DNA of 51,652 bases from Priapulus caudatus (lineage: Eukaryota > Priapulida > Priapulimorpha > Priapulimorphida > Priapulidae). The stretch spans positions 3,804 through 55,455 of the forward strand of contig NW_014577236.1 of assembly GCF_000485595.1 (NCBI RefSeq), given 5' to 3'. Below are positions 1-30,907 of this stretch, in pieces (within the stretch, counting starts at the first letter, position 1; each line of letters starts with the position of its first letter). The translations under genes and the position numbers were made by a program. Below the pieces are notes generated by a model. That model did not search any database and was not told the DNA's origin. It saw nothing but the letters and a program-made list of their open reading frames with translations.

Positions 1-150
1 TTTAACTTTTAATTTTTTTTAAATTTTTTTTTCAGCCAGAACCCCTTCCCAGACGTGCTGATTCTGAAAATATCTTTAGTTTTCATCTAGGCTGCGGAGT
101 TCTCTAGTTATGCGCGAACACACAAATTCGGCTGAACAACTTTATATATA

Positions 151-450
151 GATACACTTTTCTACCGTTTATAGCCGTGCGTATATTAGCCTATGATACC
201 GCACGTATATTTTTGGTAATTAATTAAACTATTCGTGCTTCAATAAACTCAAAATTCACAGACACCACAGCAAAGACATATGAATCTAGAATTTTAGAAA
301 TATAACTCAAATCGTTCGCACCATATGATAGTTAGTACACTTTCTACCGTCCATAGCCGTGCGTATAATATATTAGCCTAGAGAAATGTAACTCAATTCG
401 TTCGCGAGATATATTAGAGTTAGTACACTTTCCTACGGCCCATATAGCGC
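151..450. repeat. Imperfect tandem repeat, about 87-bp unit
   Basis: The block TAACTCAA..TCGTTCGC followed by TAGTACACTTTC.TAC occurs near 302-345 and again near 388-432, a period of about 87 bp. A related piece with the CTACCG..TAGCCGTGCGTAT core lies near 155-190. No coding potential is visible. It lies just outside the left LTR of the Ty3 element and may be older genomic DNA or another repeat family. Confidence 0.6.
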
Positions 451-467
451 ATGGTGGTGGTGGTGGT

Positions 468-771
468 TGTAATGTTTGAATGTCCAAAACAAATAACACT
501 AATGACACATTAGTTGAGTTTTACTGGTTCATGCTTTTAATGTGAGTGACCGATTTCTGTTCGATTTCCTGGACCAAAAGACGTACACAACTCTACCAAA
601 TGAAACCAATAACGATACACCCGCTTCCCGGTATTGCTTGAGCTTGTCATCAGCTCTTGTGACCTGCTGCCACCTAGTGTCAGAATCAAACAATAACCGC
701 TCAACTTAACAATAATATAAATATTACAGATTACGTATAAATATTACAGATTCTATATCTACGATACTACA
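468..771 (-). repeat. Putative 3' LTR of the Ty3 element
   Basis: In plus-strand view it starts TGTAATG and ends ..GATACTACA, giving TG..CA ends. The pyrimidine run TTCCTCCTCACG follows directly at 772-783, which is a polypurine tract on the element's strand. The first 28 bp recur at the other end of the element. The right border is inferred from the polypurine tract, because the second LTR is truncated and a full LTR-LTR comparison is impossible. About 75 bp of its interior recurs, diverged, at 8705-8780. Confidence 0.55.
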
Positions 772-783
772 TTCCTCCTCACG
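772..783 (-). other. Polypurine tract of the Ty3 element
   Basis: CGTGAGGAGGAA on the minus strand lies immediately upstream of the inferred 3' LTR, where plus-strand DNA synthesis is primed in LTR retroelements. Assigned from position and composition only. Confidence 0.45.
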
Positions 784-1214
784 TTGGATAGAATTTTAGA
801 TCTTATGCTAAGAATAGTTTAACCCTTAGGCTTACAATGTCATGTACATAATTGCTAACCGAGGTTATTAACTGAAGAACTTCAAACTGCTTACTTATGA
901 TAACATGCTGACTATGACTCTTTTTTTTTAACTGAATATAACCTGTTCAAAATTTTACACATCTTATTTGAAAACTCTGCAGCCTACAAGAAACAAGATT
1001 TTAAAATTCACAACTATAACCATGTGAACAAAATGCCTATACAGCTTTCAACATCAACTAAAACATCAACTGTATATCGTAAATCAATTACATCATTCAC
1101 AAATGCAACGTAAGTGAAAACCCATCTGGTCACTGATATAGTTCTGGATATATGGCTTATTGGCCACACCTCTGACCAGGGCATTTGAATAAAACTTCAC
1201 TTTTGACTAGTCAG
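784..1214 (-). other. Ty3 element 3' untranslated region
   Basis: AT-rich stretch between the pol reading frame and the polypurine tract. No open frame or known motif was seen. Length is normal for the 3' non-coding part of a Ty3 element. Confidence 0.5.
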
Positions 1215-4200
1215 TCAAGGTACAAAATCGCGAAAGCGTAATGAAGGACAGCTCTCGCGATGGGGATTGCGCCTTGGTACAGCAGGTGGCGGATGACCTG
1301 CTGGCATTGGGACATCATGTGCGTTTGGCGCGAAGTCAGTTTCAATGTCGTCATCATCATCGTTGTGGCGATTGTGAGGGAAAGGACCGCTATAGAACTT
1401 GAAACGAGAACAGTTACGCGTAATGTAGTGATTGCCACAACGAACTATGATACGAGATCCGCGCTATCTCACCACTTTGTATGGCTGCGGAAGATATGGT
1501 GACTGATGCTTTGGAACCGTTCCATCTCTACGGACAAGCACCGTGTCACCAACAGCGATTCGAGATGTGCGAGTCTTTCCGCGGTTGTCGGCGTAGCTCT
1601 TCATGCGTTGCTTCTTTTCTTGATCGCGATCGCGGACGAAAGTGTCGACGTCATCGCGACGTTGCAAACTAGTGGATGGCGTTTCAGGGAGACGCGTGCG
1701 TACCCCCCGTCCAAATAACAGTGTCGCTGGGGGAACCCCTGTGGTAGAGTGCGTTGCGCGATAGTTGCTTAAGAACTTGTACACTTCCTGCTTCCAGCAC
1801 TTATGTTCAGCGATAGCACAGCGATAGACTTTCTTGAGCGTTTTCATGAATCTTTCCACCTCACCATTTGCTTGAGGCCAACGTGGTGTCACTTTCCTGT
1901 GCTGGAATCCCAGGTATTGCGCAAACTTACTGAATTCTGCCCTGTTGAATGGTGGACCATTATCGGTACGGACCACCGTGGGAACTCCGAAGCTCGAGAA
2001 GATCCGGTCAAGTTTCGGAATGACGAGACTTGCGGCAGTAGAGGAAACAATCTCTACTTCCACAAAACGTGAATAATCATCAATGACTACCAACATGTGT
2101 TCACCGCTGGGTAAGTTGGCGAAGTCCACGCTGACTTCCGACCACGGTAGCTGCGGAAGCTCAGTCATTTTAAGTGGTTCTTTGGCGTGCTCAACCGCGT
2201 TCATCTGACAAGATAGACAATCACGAACTGTGCGTTCAGTCAGACGATCGATGGAGGGGAACCATACCTTCTCACGCAAAAGAGCCTTGGTCTTCGTTAT
2301 GCCTTGATGGCCCTCATGCGCTATGTCAATTATACGCTGTCTAAGCGAACGTGGTATGACAATGCGATGATCACGCAGAAGCATGCTGTTTCCTTCCGAT
2401 ACTGTCAGTCGATCACGAACTTCATGAAGGCTCCTGTATTCAGACTGTAAGGACGCGTCTGCAGATTCTAGAAAATCTTTCCAGTTATCTTTCTGGACCG
2501 CGCGCATACAATACTGGAGGACGTCATCGGCGCCTGTGGCTGAAACTATGTCATCACGCGTGACTGTCTTTGGAATCGCGTGTGCTGTGATGAAAGAAAC
2601 ATGTTGCTCAGCGATTTCTTTCTCAGCTGATATTCCTGCATTGTGAGTAGCTTGTGGGTGCCGCGACATATAATCTGCGGGATTCAGTTTTCCAGGATGG
2701 TACTTTACTTCAAAGTCGTACGCTTGCAGGCGCATTAGCCAGCGTTCGATGCGTATGGACGGCTTCGAACTAGCATTGTTGAACATTGCTAATAGCGGCT
2801 TGTGATCGGTAATGACCACAAATGATCCACCGTATAGATAGATGTGAAAATGCCTGATAGCCCATGTTACGGCAAGAGCTTCTCTTTCAGTCTGCGAGTA
2901 CCGCTGTTTGACCGGCGTTAATGACCGACTAGCGAGTGCGATAGGGACGACCGACTGTGTTCGTGAGTCATGCTGGACAAGAATTGCACCAAGACCATGG
3001 AGGCCTGCATCAACAATTACCTCAGTCTGGTTTGCAGGGTTGAAGTATACCATAGTGCAATGTTTTGAGACTAGTTCCTTGATGCTACTGAATGCCGCTG
3101 TCTCTGATGGTCCCCAAGTCCAAGGCACGTCAGCCTTTGTGAGGTTTCTGAGTGGTGCAGAGATAGACGCCAGGTCTGGAATGAAGCGTGCACAGTAGTT
3201 CACCATTCCCAGAAAACTGCGCATTTCTGAGATATTCTGTGGCTCTGTGACAGCGTTCATTGCATCCACCTTTCGCGGGTCGGGACTGATCCCTTGTTCT
3301 GCGAAGACATGTCCAAAGTACATGACGCGATCAGTGCCAAAGACACACTTAGCAGGATTTATCGTCAGGTTCACCTTGCGGAGGCGCTGCATAACCGCCT
3401 CGAGTCGTGCATCATGCTCCGCTTGACTGCGACCGAAGACAAGGATGTCATCGCTGATGTTCAGCACACCTGATAGGTCATGAAAAGTAGACTGTACTGC
3501 TTGCTGAAAGATCTCTGACGCTGAGGAAATACCAAAATTCAGGCGCTTATATCTGAAGAGGCCAACATGTGTAGAGAAGACTGTGTACTGACGCGACTCT
3601 TCATCGAGTTCGATCTGATGATAGCCAGAATTTAAGTCCAACTTGCTGAATGTTGTTGCTCCATTGAGAGAAGCGATGAGATCATCAACCGTCGGAATGA
3701 TGTGACGTTCACGCTTAATGACAGTGTTGACGTTGCGCATATCAACACAAATGCGAATGGCCTCACTATCACGCTTAGGTACGACCGTAATAGGCGAGAC
3801 CCACGGCGTTGGTGTGTTCTCCACCTTCTCGAAGATATCAAGTTCTAACAATCGATCAAGCTTCTGTTCTACTTTACGGCGCATATGAAACGGGATCCGA
3901 CGATGAGGAATGGCTACAGGAGATACCGAAGAGTCTGCTTGTATGTGGTATCGATAATTGTTCAGTTTGCCTATGCCAGTAAACCGATCTGGATATACAG
4001 ATTCAGGACTAGCTGATGTGGCATACGCAAGCTCCACCAGACCAAGCGCAGTGGCTGTTGCAAAGTTCAAAAGTGTGTCGCCATCATGGGAGGTAACGTA
4101 AATTTCAGTGTCTGCAGATGATGACCTGTAACTGACCTTTGCTGTGAAGGTACCCCTGACATCAAGAGGAGTTGAATTTCCGTATCCGTACACCGGAACG

Positions 4201-4955
4201 GAAGGCGGTACCAGACGTGGCTGCGGCTGGAGCCGTGCGAATGACCGCAGAGACATCATCATGACTGACGCCCCCGTATCGATAACAGCATTGATGGGAG
4301 TGCCGTCTACATTGACAGTTACCGTTGGTTTAGGCATTGGTCGTGCTTCTACATGAAACTGATAGTGTTCGTCTTGACCTGGATTGGGAGGTTGCTGGTC
4401 TGGAACTGAATCACGCACAGTGGCATCATGACTGGTGCTAGCTTGGATGTGCTTCACAGCTGTGGGTCTATGTTTAGACAAACAGTACTTGGCAAAATGA
4501 TTTTGCTTACCACAGTCATGACATGTCTTGCCCTTGGCTGGACAAGGTTTGCTCATATGTGGAAACCCACCCCCACAGTTGCGGCATGTGCGGCGTTCAA
4601 ACCTTGCTGGATACCGTTGCTGCGACTGTCTCTGGTTATACACTGCTGGGCTAGTGCGAATCCTGACAGCATGGACAGTTGTATCGGTAGCTTCTGTACC
4701 CTCTATTACCGCAGCATGGTGATCCGCTTGCTCATAGGCCCGAGCTGTAGCAAGAAGTTTGTCCAGTGTGATTGTATCTCGCAATGCATGTCGGCGTAGG
4801 TGTTGTGACCGACACCCAAGAATAATCTGTGATTTCAGCATTTCTGTCCGTAAAATCACAGGAAACTGCAAGTTTTTGTAGTCTGTGACAATATTGATCA
4901 ACAGTCTCTTCATCATTTTGTCAACACTGTCTGAACACGAAACGTTCGCATTCAA
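1215..4955 (-). pseudogene. pol: Ty3 element gag C-terminus and pol polyprotein, interrupted
   Basis: The open frame 1464-4955 has 1163 codons. In order it shows end of capsid, two CCHC-type zinc-knuckle-like clusters (residues 124-158), aspartic protease with DTGAS (226-230), reverse transcriptase (about 345-540, catalytic ISDD variant in LNISDDILVFG), RNase H (about 645-770), integrase HHCC zinc finger (H880, H883 region; C913, C916) and integrase core D944, D998, E1034 with the expected 35-residue D-to-E spacing. A TAG at 1464-1466 ends the frame. The same frame then continues about 80 codons to a TGA at 1215-1217, with plausible integrase C-terminal sequence, so the TAG is probably a nonsense mutation. 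The enzymes copy element RNA into DNA and insert it. All catalytic residues I can place are present, so the break is late. Confidence 0.95.
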
Positions 4956-5256
4956 TGCTTACTGACGGACAGAAATGCTTCTCGAGTGCTGCTTTAGCTG
5001 ATGTGTAGTCCTCACCTGTATCCGGTAACGTGTCGAAGATATCGGAAACCTCTGGACCAGCGTAGTGGAGAAATAGCGCCCGTTGTTGATTGGCATCCGT
5101 AACAGCAAATGCCGTGAACAATTTATCCAGTCTCTTGACGTATTTCGCCCAACGTTTCCCCACTGTTGCCGGCTCATCATGCACAGAAAATCGTTCAAAT
5201 TGTGGTAGATTCATCTTCACATCCGAACGTCGCCAATGTAATGTTTGAATGTCCAA
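4834..5256 (-). pseudogene. gag: Ty3 element gag N-terminal part, broken
   Basis: A 111-codon frame starts at 5256 and ends at a TGA (4921-4923). The same frame then continues with capsid-like sequence (DEETVDQYC, then LQKLAVSCDF) until about 4834. There the homologous reading moves to the frame of the long pol ORF (KSQIILGC). So gag carries one stop and one frameshift within about 90 bp. The capsid-like segment with a CX2C..H..C-type nucleocapsid downstream is typical of Ty3 Gag, which packages element RNA. Some Ty3 elements use programmed frameshifting between gag and pol, but this break lies inside the capsid and so looks like decay. Confidence 0.85.
5221..5236 (-). other. Primer-binding-site-like sequence of the Ty3 element
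   Basis: Read on the minus strand, the LTR end CATTACA is followed at once by TTGGCGACGTTCGGAT. A TGGCGAC-type start directly after the LTR is common in Ty3/gypsy primer binding sites, where the tRNA 3' end pairs. The tRNA was not identified. Confidence 0.5.
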
Positions 5257-5264
5257 AACAAATA

Positions 5265-5376
5265 CGCAGTGGCTGGAGGTACGGTAGCCGTCGGTCGTTG
5301 AAGCCCCTTTTTGGCGTTAGGGTTAGGGTTAGGGTTAGGATTAGGTTATGGTAGGGTTAGGTTTAGGGTTAGGAGT
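5265..5376 (+). repeat. 52-bp module running into interstitial TTAGGG repeats (copy 1)
   Basis: CGCAGTGGCTGGAGGTACGG opens a 52-bp block (5265-5316), followed by about four perfect TTAGGG units and then a degenerate tail to 5376. The same block plus telomere-type repeats occurs inverted at 9996-10067 with about one mismatch. Its left edge cuts directly into the Ty3 LTR. The precise join between module and telomeric repeat in both copies suggests one mobile or recombinogenic unit. Confidence 0.8.
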
Positions 5377-8300
5377 TATAGGTCCGAGATCTATGTGATA
5401 TGACTCGGACAATTGGCAACAGAAGTGTTCAACTGTTTTATGGCCCTTGGGAACGTCGTCCACTATAAGCATAAACTCTTGAAGGAAATCCTGGTGTGAA
5501 GGTTCCGGATGGCGGCCATTTTTCAAGAGATGGGCCATAAAACTAGATATTCGCTAGATTATCGTCTGCTTACTAATATAAGAGATTTATAGATATTAGA
5601 TAGATAAAATACATTTTCAGGGGAAGGAATGCCATTGAAAACATTTGATAAGCTAAATGGCCACAGGCCGATGGCAGCCTTTTCGCAAATTACCCGCAAT
5701 AAACGCTGGATATTTCACATATATTCGCTTCTACTGATTAAGGCTTGATTTTAAGTGGAAACATACGCATTTCTGGGGCCCAGGAATCCATGAACACATT
5801 TCAGATATTATACATGCAACCATTGCTTGTTTACGGCGTGCGTACTGGTTTGATTGGTGTTGAGAGGAGCTCCGTTGCCAGATTTGCCATACCACGCGGG
5901 AAGTAGTTCAATCCAGGAGAGCGTGCATGAAGAAGAATGTGCTGTGATACATCGGGGCTTAACTGCTGCTTGACAGACTTATTTCAGACAGCGGTTTCTT
6001 CACTTCTTCGTTGGCTAGGGTATAGGAAGAACAGGTTACATGACTTGATGGTTGCGTGTGGATAGTAGGAAGGATTAACAGATCTGTCCATCAGGTGGTG
6101 CTGCAGAGTCACTAAGCCTCTGCACTATGAGAGATCGCGTATCCTGCAAAGAATGATGTGTCTGGGGAGTGTCTGTGCCCGGTAGTTTTGGTGCTGACAG
6201 CATGTTGATGACGGCTGTTGTTTAATTGTCTTGTTTGGAGGAATTGTTCCTTTTCATTGTGAACGTGCATATCTTCATCAAACGTCACCTTGCTCCAGCA
6301 TTCCTCTGGCGCTACGTCATTGGGAGTATGTTGGTGTCTTTGTTGATGTACGATTCATAGCCATCAAACCGATGTTGCCTGTCCAATCGTTTTTGGTGAC
6401 GATACTTCTGTGTATTGCGTGCAAATACTTTGATATATATCGAGCCAGCGTTCCGATGGATTGCGTGGACCTAGGTGAATCGGTGTGTCGGAGTGTCAGA
6501 TAGCATCTGCTAGCGACTCGCCTTCTGTGGCTGTACGGAGGGGGAGCAGTGTGATCAAACAGAGCTGGTTGGGTAAGTGGCACAGCTGCATATTGAACAG
6601 CAGACTCAAGATCCTCTGTCGCTTTTGGCGCAATTGTCTAGATCGCGTGGAAAGCAGGCTTTTGGGATCCACCTGGTACTGCCTCACAATCATCTTTAAT
6701 GGCCAATTTCGGCGCAAGTTGATGGCACTGATCTTCGCTCTTTGAATGTGTAGTCGAGAGTCATTGTCATCCATGTTGGTCAGGATAGTGTCTCCACCAG
6801 TTTTTTGCTGAGCTCACATTGACTGTGCTGGTTGCAATGCCCCTGTGAAGATGCCCTGCGCAACGCTGCGGTCTGAGCTGAAGGGTGTTCTCCTCTTGGC
6901 GATAGCGTGATACATGCATGTGTGTCTTTCATTGTCAAGTGATTGTCTAGCATTTGTCATGTCTTAGTTTTGTTTCAGGGCAGTGTTTGAGTTGACGCCT
7001 CGTGAGGTGCTCGCATAGCATTGTTGACGTTCAGCACAGAGCAAAGGATGGAGGAGCCATATGTGAAGAAGACTGTTGCTGAGCTGATCTGCTTCGGCCT
7101 CTCGTCAGGCAGCTGCTGGTCTTTCATATCTCATCAGGACCTGTTCGATGGTAGAGATGTAAGGAAAGACCAGCCATAGGCGATGACACTTCTTCTGACA
7201 ACATGGGACCCTTCTTCGAATAGTATGTAACACATCTGTGTGAATGCATCCTTGAGCTTTGATCATCCGGTGCACATAGAGGGCGGGGTGGATTTGGTAG
7301 TAGAGGTTGTGCCCAGAGGCTGTCAGTAGGGGCGCTTCTGACGACAGCTTCAAGGTGCACGACTCAGTTGCCAATGCGCTCTGTCCTGACAAACTTCACG
7401 GTAGTATGCCCCATTCTCGCATAGTACTGTAGACCAAATGTGGTAGTCCTAGAGGATTCAAGATTCGGTTTTGGCTGAGAGTCTTGGTTGGTTAACCATC
7501 ATCATTAGGGCAGAACTCCTCTGCAGACACGGAACTTCTATCAGGTTCTTGTAGGAGGGCAGCAAGTTATCAAGATCAGTGTTTCCAGTTCCGTCTGTCG
7601 TAGGCTAATCATATGGTGACATTGTTGGTCATTGGTCTCCTCCAGTGGTAATGTGGCTTGCAAGATGGTTGAGGGAGTAGCATCAAGTATGTCTGACAAA
7701 ATCACAGGCATTCAGATGCTGGCATCAGACAAGGAGCATGTCATCGTAGCTGCTTGGCAATAAGCAGTTGTCTGTACATCATATGTAACCCGGGAAAGAT
7801 TGTCATGAATAAGAGTATAACTACCGAGATTCAGCTAACGCAGCTCACCTAGAATACGCACATCAAGACGGAATGACGCACGAGGCTCTAAGAATATTTT
7901 CTGTGTGGAAGCCCGCCAGGAGCAGATATGTCATTCAGACCCTTATCTTGTGGCTAAGATCTTTATGCTGTATCGGGTGGGTTTGTCGCGCATAGTGGTT
8001 GGCGAAAGGTGATGGATGGGCGTAACACTGGCGGACGAGGGCTATGCTCACGGACGAGAGTGAGGGGGGGCGACGACGGGGCGGCAGCGAACTGTCAGGT
8101 CTGTGGAATAGGCTGGCGCGTTGTGTTCCGGCACCATCGAAGATGGTGTTTTGGCTGCATTTCGGCTTTTTGTCAGTTTAGCATTATTAAACTGTGTGTC
8201 ATTTTTTGATTCGCTTGTCCTGAAAATGTATTGTTTGCACTTAAATCAAAGCTCTATGTTAATTTAGAAGCGGAGGTATAGGGAAAATATCAGTTGTATG

Positions 8301-9995
8301 GCGGCATTTTGAAAAATGGGAACGCCATGGGAAGCTTCCCCAGCGAGGATTTTTAAGAGTTTTGATATGTTATAGAGGGAGCTTGTTTTCTTGGGGTAAT
8401 AACAGTTGACAGATTTGCTGTTTGGCTTGTCAGTTGACGCCATTTTTTTCAGCAAATGGTGGAGTATTAGGTGTCTATGGCTCATCTAACTCTCAATCGT
8501 GAATTTTAGTGTCCGCCAGCGGAGGTATTTCGAATCTGGAGCCACCGGGCCGGGCGCGTCTGTTGGTCTCGGGTTAAGTATGAAAGCGAATGATACTCCG
8601 TGAAGCCTGTGCGTGCGAGATAAAAAACATTTAAACTTAAGATACGGCTAGGTGGGGCGCGTGAGGCAAAGAGGAGATGAACACTCTGAAATAGGACAAC
8701 TTGAGTTGAGTTTTACTCAGTTCATGTGCTTTTAATGTGAGTGACCGATTTCTGTATTGATTTCCCTGGACAAAGACGAATACGCATTACGCAACGGATA
8801 CGCGCCAAATGCGCGGATAGTTTTTTTTTTTTTGTTTTGTTTCTCGCACCTGGGCTTGGGGAGCCGGGTGAGGTTGGGCGCTTGGAGGAGTGTGGCTCGA
8901 GCGAGCGCTTTCGTTGTGACTGGCGGTGCCATCGTGAGGTGGTCAGAATGCAACAATAACGGTCAGACTAAACGGTAGTGAAAGTAATACGAGAGGTGTG
9001 TCTAATATGTACGTACTACAGTGGTGGGTGGTAGGTGGGGGGGGGGGCAGATGTGTTACAATAGCGCATGCAGGTGCTCGAGGATAAAGTAGGAGCGGTG
9101 GCCGTTGCTTATGGTGGGTACGCGGTTGTCAATTTAGTCCACATTTGTCGGTTTTACAAACACTGAGATGAATTGTCCGCCAACATACCGGGCTTCAGGC
9201 ATTGTAACGCCCGCCACCCATGTTTGATTTATAGAAACGTTCTCTTCCTTTACAGAAACACGTGTAGCTATTTCCTAACAACGGTTCGTTGCGCTCACCG
9301 AACCCATTCCTCACAAGCTAGTTGTTGGGCTAACCCGTACTAGTACTGGTTGTAGTTGGTGACTTGGTCAGCGGAGCGATAGAGTATGTTGTGGCGAGAA
9401 ACGCATGGTTTTCGGCCGGTCAGTTGCAAACCTTTGACTACCGTAGGTGGAGGCGATATGTAGGCATGGTGCATATAGCGGCCGAGAGCATTGTGCAGCA
9501 AATAGCCGAGGTATTATAATATTATGTGTATTTGTGAACATGGGGTGGGCGCGCTATTGGGAGATGTTTTGGGCAGCGGATGTATTGGACGGTATTGTAA
9601 GTGAAGTTTTATTAGGGTAAATGAAGCATTAGGACTGGTCTGGGTAGGTATAGTCTGCCAGGCTTGTCTTTTTAGCTATCTGACGTAGTCAGATAGCGCT
9701 TGTAGAATCGCATGTCAGTGCGTGGTATCCGTGGTCCGTCGTGCGTCGGTCAACCGTTGGGACAGGGGACACCTTAATGGCAGTGGTACGGGTGAGCGGT
9801 AGCCGTATTTAATGTTTCGAGACTACGGGTAGGGGAGTCATTACGCTTTATACTTAACGAGCAAAAGATGGCGGCGGTGGCGCAAGATTTCAGAATGACC
9901 GCTTGGGAAATTAAGATTCGAGCGATTTTGAGAGTTCTGACTGAGCTGAGAACCCTAAAACCCTGAACCCTAAGCTCTACGCCTAGACGCGGGCA
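5377..9995. other. Gene-poor region, no supported gene
   Basis: About 4.6 kb between the two inverted TTAGGG-tagged modules. Open frames are all under 100 codons, overlap on both strands and show no family motif I recognise. Notable points are homopolymers (T run near 8820, G run near 9041) and a 75-bp diverged copy of LTR sequence at 8705-8780. It may hold decayed mobile DNA that I cannot classify by eye. Confidence 0.5.
8705..8780 (+). repeat. Diverged copy of part of the Ty3 LTR
   Basis: The stretch from TTGAGTTTTACT through TGTGAGTGACCGATTTCTG to the GACG end matches 513-584 with small indels and substitutions. No LTR sequence is seen beyond it, so it is either an LTR fragment or a shared smaller repeat that also sits inside the LTR. 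Confidence 0.65.
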
Positions 9996-10067
9996 AACCC
10001 TAACCCTAACCCTAACGCCAAAAAGGGGCTTCAACGAACGACGGCTACCGTACCTCCAGCCACTGCG
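9996..10067 (-). repeat. 52-bp module with interstitial TTAGGG repeats (copy 2, inverted)
   Basis: CCCTAA units at about 9996-10015 run into the reverse complement of the 5265-5316 block, ending CCACTGCG at 10067. Left of the CCCTAA units, degenerate CCCTAA-like text (from about 9950) mirrors the degenerate tail of copy 1. Confidence 0.8.
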
Positions 10068-11313
10068 AATCTTAATCGCTCGACGTACGGTCACGATATT
10101 CGGGACGTCTGGAGGGGATCGTGAGAAGGACTCAGGATGACAAATTTGGGGGTCAAGGGTCAAAGGTCAAGATGTGTAAACGGAGAGGGAATATTTCCCC
10201 CTTAACTTAAAGTATAGGAGGAAATACGGAATTGCGGCACAAATCTTAACGGCTCGACCTATGCTCTTAATATTCGGTGTATATTACCGGATTATATTAT
10301 TTAGGAGGAAACCCATCACCAGAGCGAAACTAATTTGAGGTCACAGGTCAAAGAGCAGTGGGGAAAGGTCAGATATCAGACATTTTCTGAGGACATGGCC
10401 TAATGGACAGAGTGAAAAACTTTTTTGTTTCAGCGCTGACCTACCATTTTTATCACTTTATTGAAAGGACCATGAAATGAGCTTTCCACTGACGTGCGAA
10501 GAGTAAGTGTCTGATAATCTTTTGACCCTCAAGAGGAGGGTTAAACATGGATTCCTGAACTGCCGCAATGACGTGACAGTGTTGTCATATTCATGGCACA
10601 TCCATAATCTAGAAACCCAATAAGCTTGGATAGCCGAACGCGTACAGCACAGGTGTCACGACTCAAAGGTCGTTGGCTCGAATCCCATCTGATTTTTTTT
10701 ATTTACCTGTTTTATGTATTTTTCTATCTTTATCCATTTAACTATTTTTTTCCCAATTAACGCAAATATTTACATGATTTATTTACAACAATTTAATAAC
10801 AACAAATAATTTTTACAACAATTAATAAAAAAAAAAAGAAGGGTTAGGGAGGGTCACAATCCACCATAAAACAGGAGTTTCAGGCACGCGATTTGTATCA
10901 ACCAATGGGATTTGGGAGGTATGCAGAATGCAGGTTGCTGAAATGATGTGTACGTAACTGCGTATCTGCATATCTGCGCCTAACAAAAGTGTCACTACGC
11001 ACGACTTAAATGTTACGTTTATAACCTTAGCAACAGACCTCAGATGAACCCAGACGCTCTGCGGCTCTTGTTAACCATAATTTTCTTATTGAAACGGCCC
11101 AAGTGCCTGTGCGAGAGAGGGTCGCAGCAAACACGGATCTCGAGTCGGTTTTCGGCAAAAATACCAGATTTTCACCGCTCATTATCTCAGCGTAGGAGCA
11201 TCGTAGGGACAAGCGGTTTGTTTTATATTTAGGACAGCTGATCAACTACTGCAAGGAATCGTTAAAATAAAACGGGCAAAGTTTCTTAATTCGACTGAGC
11301 CTGCAGCAGATAC
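10068..11313. other. Intergenic region, no supported gene
   Basis: Short overlapping frames only. It includes a tRNA-like B-box segment near 10667 and an AT-rich stretch 10690-10830. I looked here for upstream exons of the phosphotransferase-like gene (the family segment before its VWLMLKLEDG sequence) and found none. Confidence 0.5.
10629..10698 (+). other. Weak tRNA-like / SINE-like segment
   Basis: GATAGCCGAACGCG resembles a degenerate pol III A box. GGCTCGAATCCC about 40 nt later resembles a B box, and an eight-T run follows at once, as after a pol III gene. The T-arm does not pair cleanly and no cloverleaf is evident, so this is at most a degenerate tRNA-derived repeat. Confidence 0.25.
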
Positions 11314-11462
11314 GGTCTATGTCCCCCTGACCTCTGTTTGACCTGGCTCGTTTAGCTATTCCTGAATAATATATATATATATATAGGGTTAGGGTTAGGG
11401 TTAGGGTTAGTCAGAAATAGCTAAACGAGCCAGGTCAAACAGAGGTCAGGGGGACATAGACC
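11314..11462. repeat. Inverted repeat (hairpin) with TA and TTAGGG repeats in its loop
   Basis: Arms 11314-11365 and 11411-11462 are reverse complements over about 52 bp with one mismatch seen (AGCTATTCCTGA against AGCTATTTCTGA). The 45-bp loop is a TA run followed by four TTAGGG units. Transcribed or single-stranded, this would form a long perfect stem. Confidence 0.9.
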
Positions 11463-11682
11463 CTACGAACAATACTGCAACATGGTTTCAGCATTTCACC
11501 GCTGTACGCGCTCCTTCTTTATACGCTCTTGATAATATATATATGTGTCATAAACCTTATGTTGAACGATAATATAACTACCCTGTTTTTCCTTAGAGTA
11601 CACATGCAGTTCTTGGTTTCTTTGATAAACACCTTGATTGAAGTTTGAAAGCTTTCAGTTTCCCTTTAAATATATGCTACAG

Positions 11683-30801
<19,119 letters not shown>

Positions 30802-30907
30802 TGTATCATCGTAGAATTACCGCAAAGTCAATCCATGATGTATGAGGCAATAGTACAAACTATTGAAGGGTAATAGAGTGCTAATATCAAAACCAATGCG
30901 ACTATTG

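Larger units (their letters stand above)
468..5264 (-). mobile_element. Ty3/gypsy LTR retrotransposon, defective
   Basis: On the minus strand the order is LTR remnant (5237-5264), primer-binding-site-like segment, gag, then pol with protease, reverse transcriptase, RNase H and integrase, then a purine-rich tract and the other LTR (468-771). This order, with integrase after RNase H, is diagnostic of Ty3/gypsy elements. A 28-bp sequence beginning TGTAATGTTTGAATGTCC is shared by 468-495 and 5237-5264, as expected of LTR ends. The upstream LTR is then lost and replaced by a TTAGGG-tagged repeat. Three breaks are visible in the coding region (two in gag, one late in pol), so this copy is probably not autonomous. 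Confidence 0.93.

Noticed and set aside
6231-7392. Cluster of 80-95 codon frames on both strands
   Set aside because: Overlapping, motif-free, and expected by chance in moderately GC-balanced DNA.
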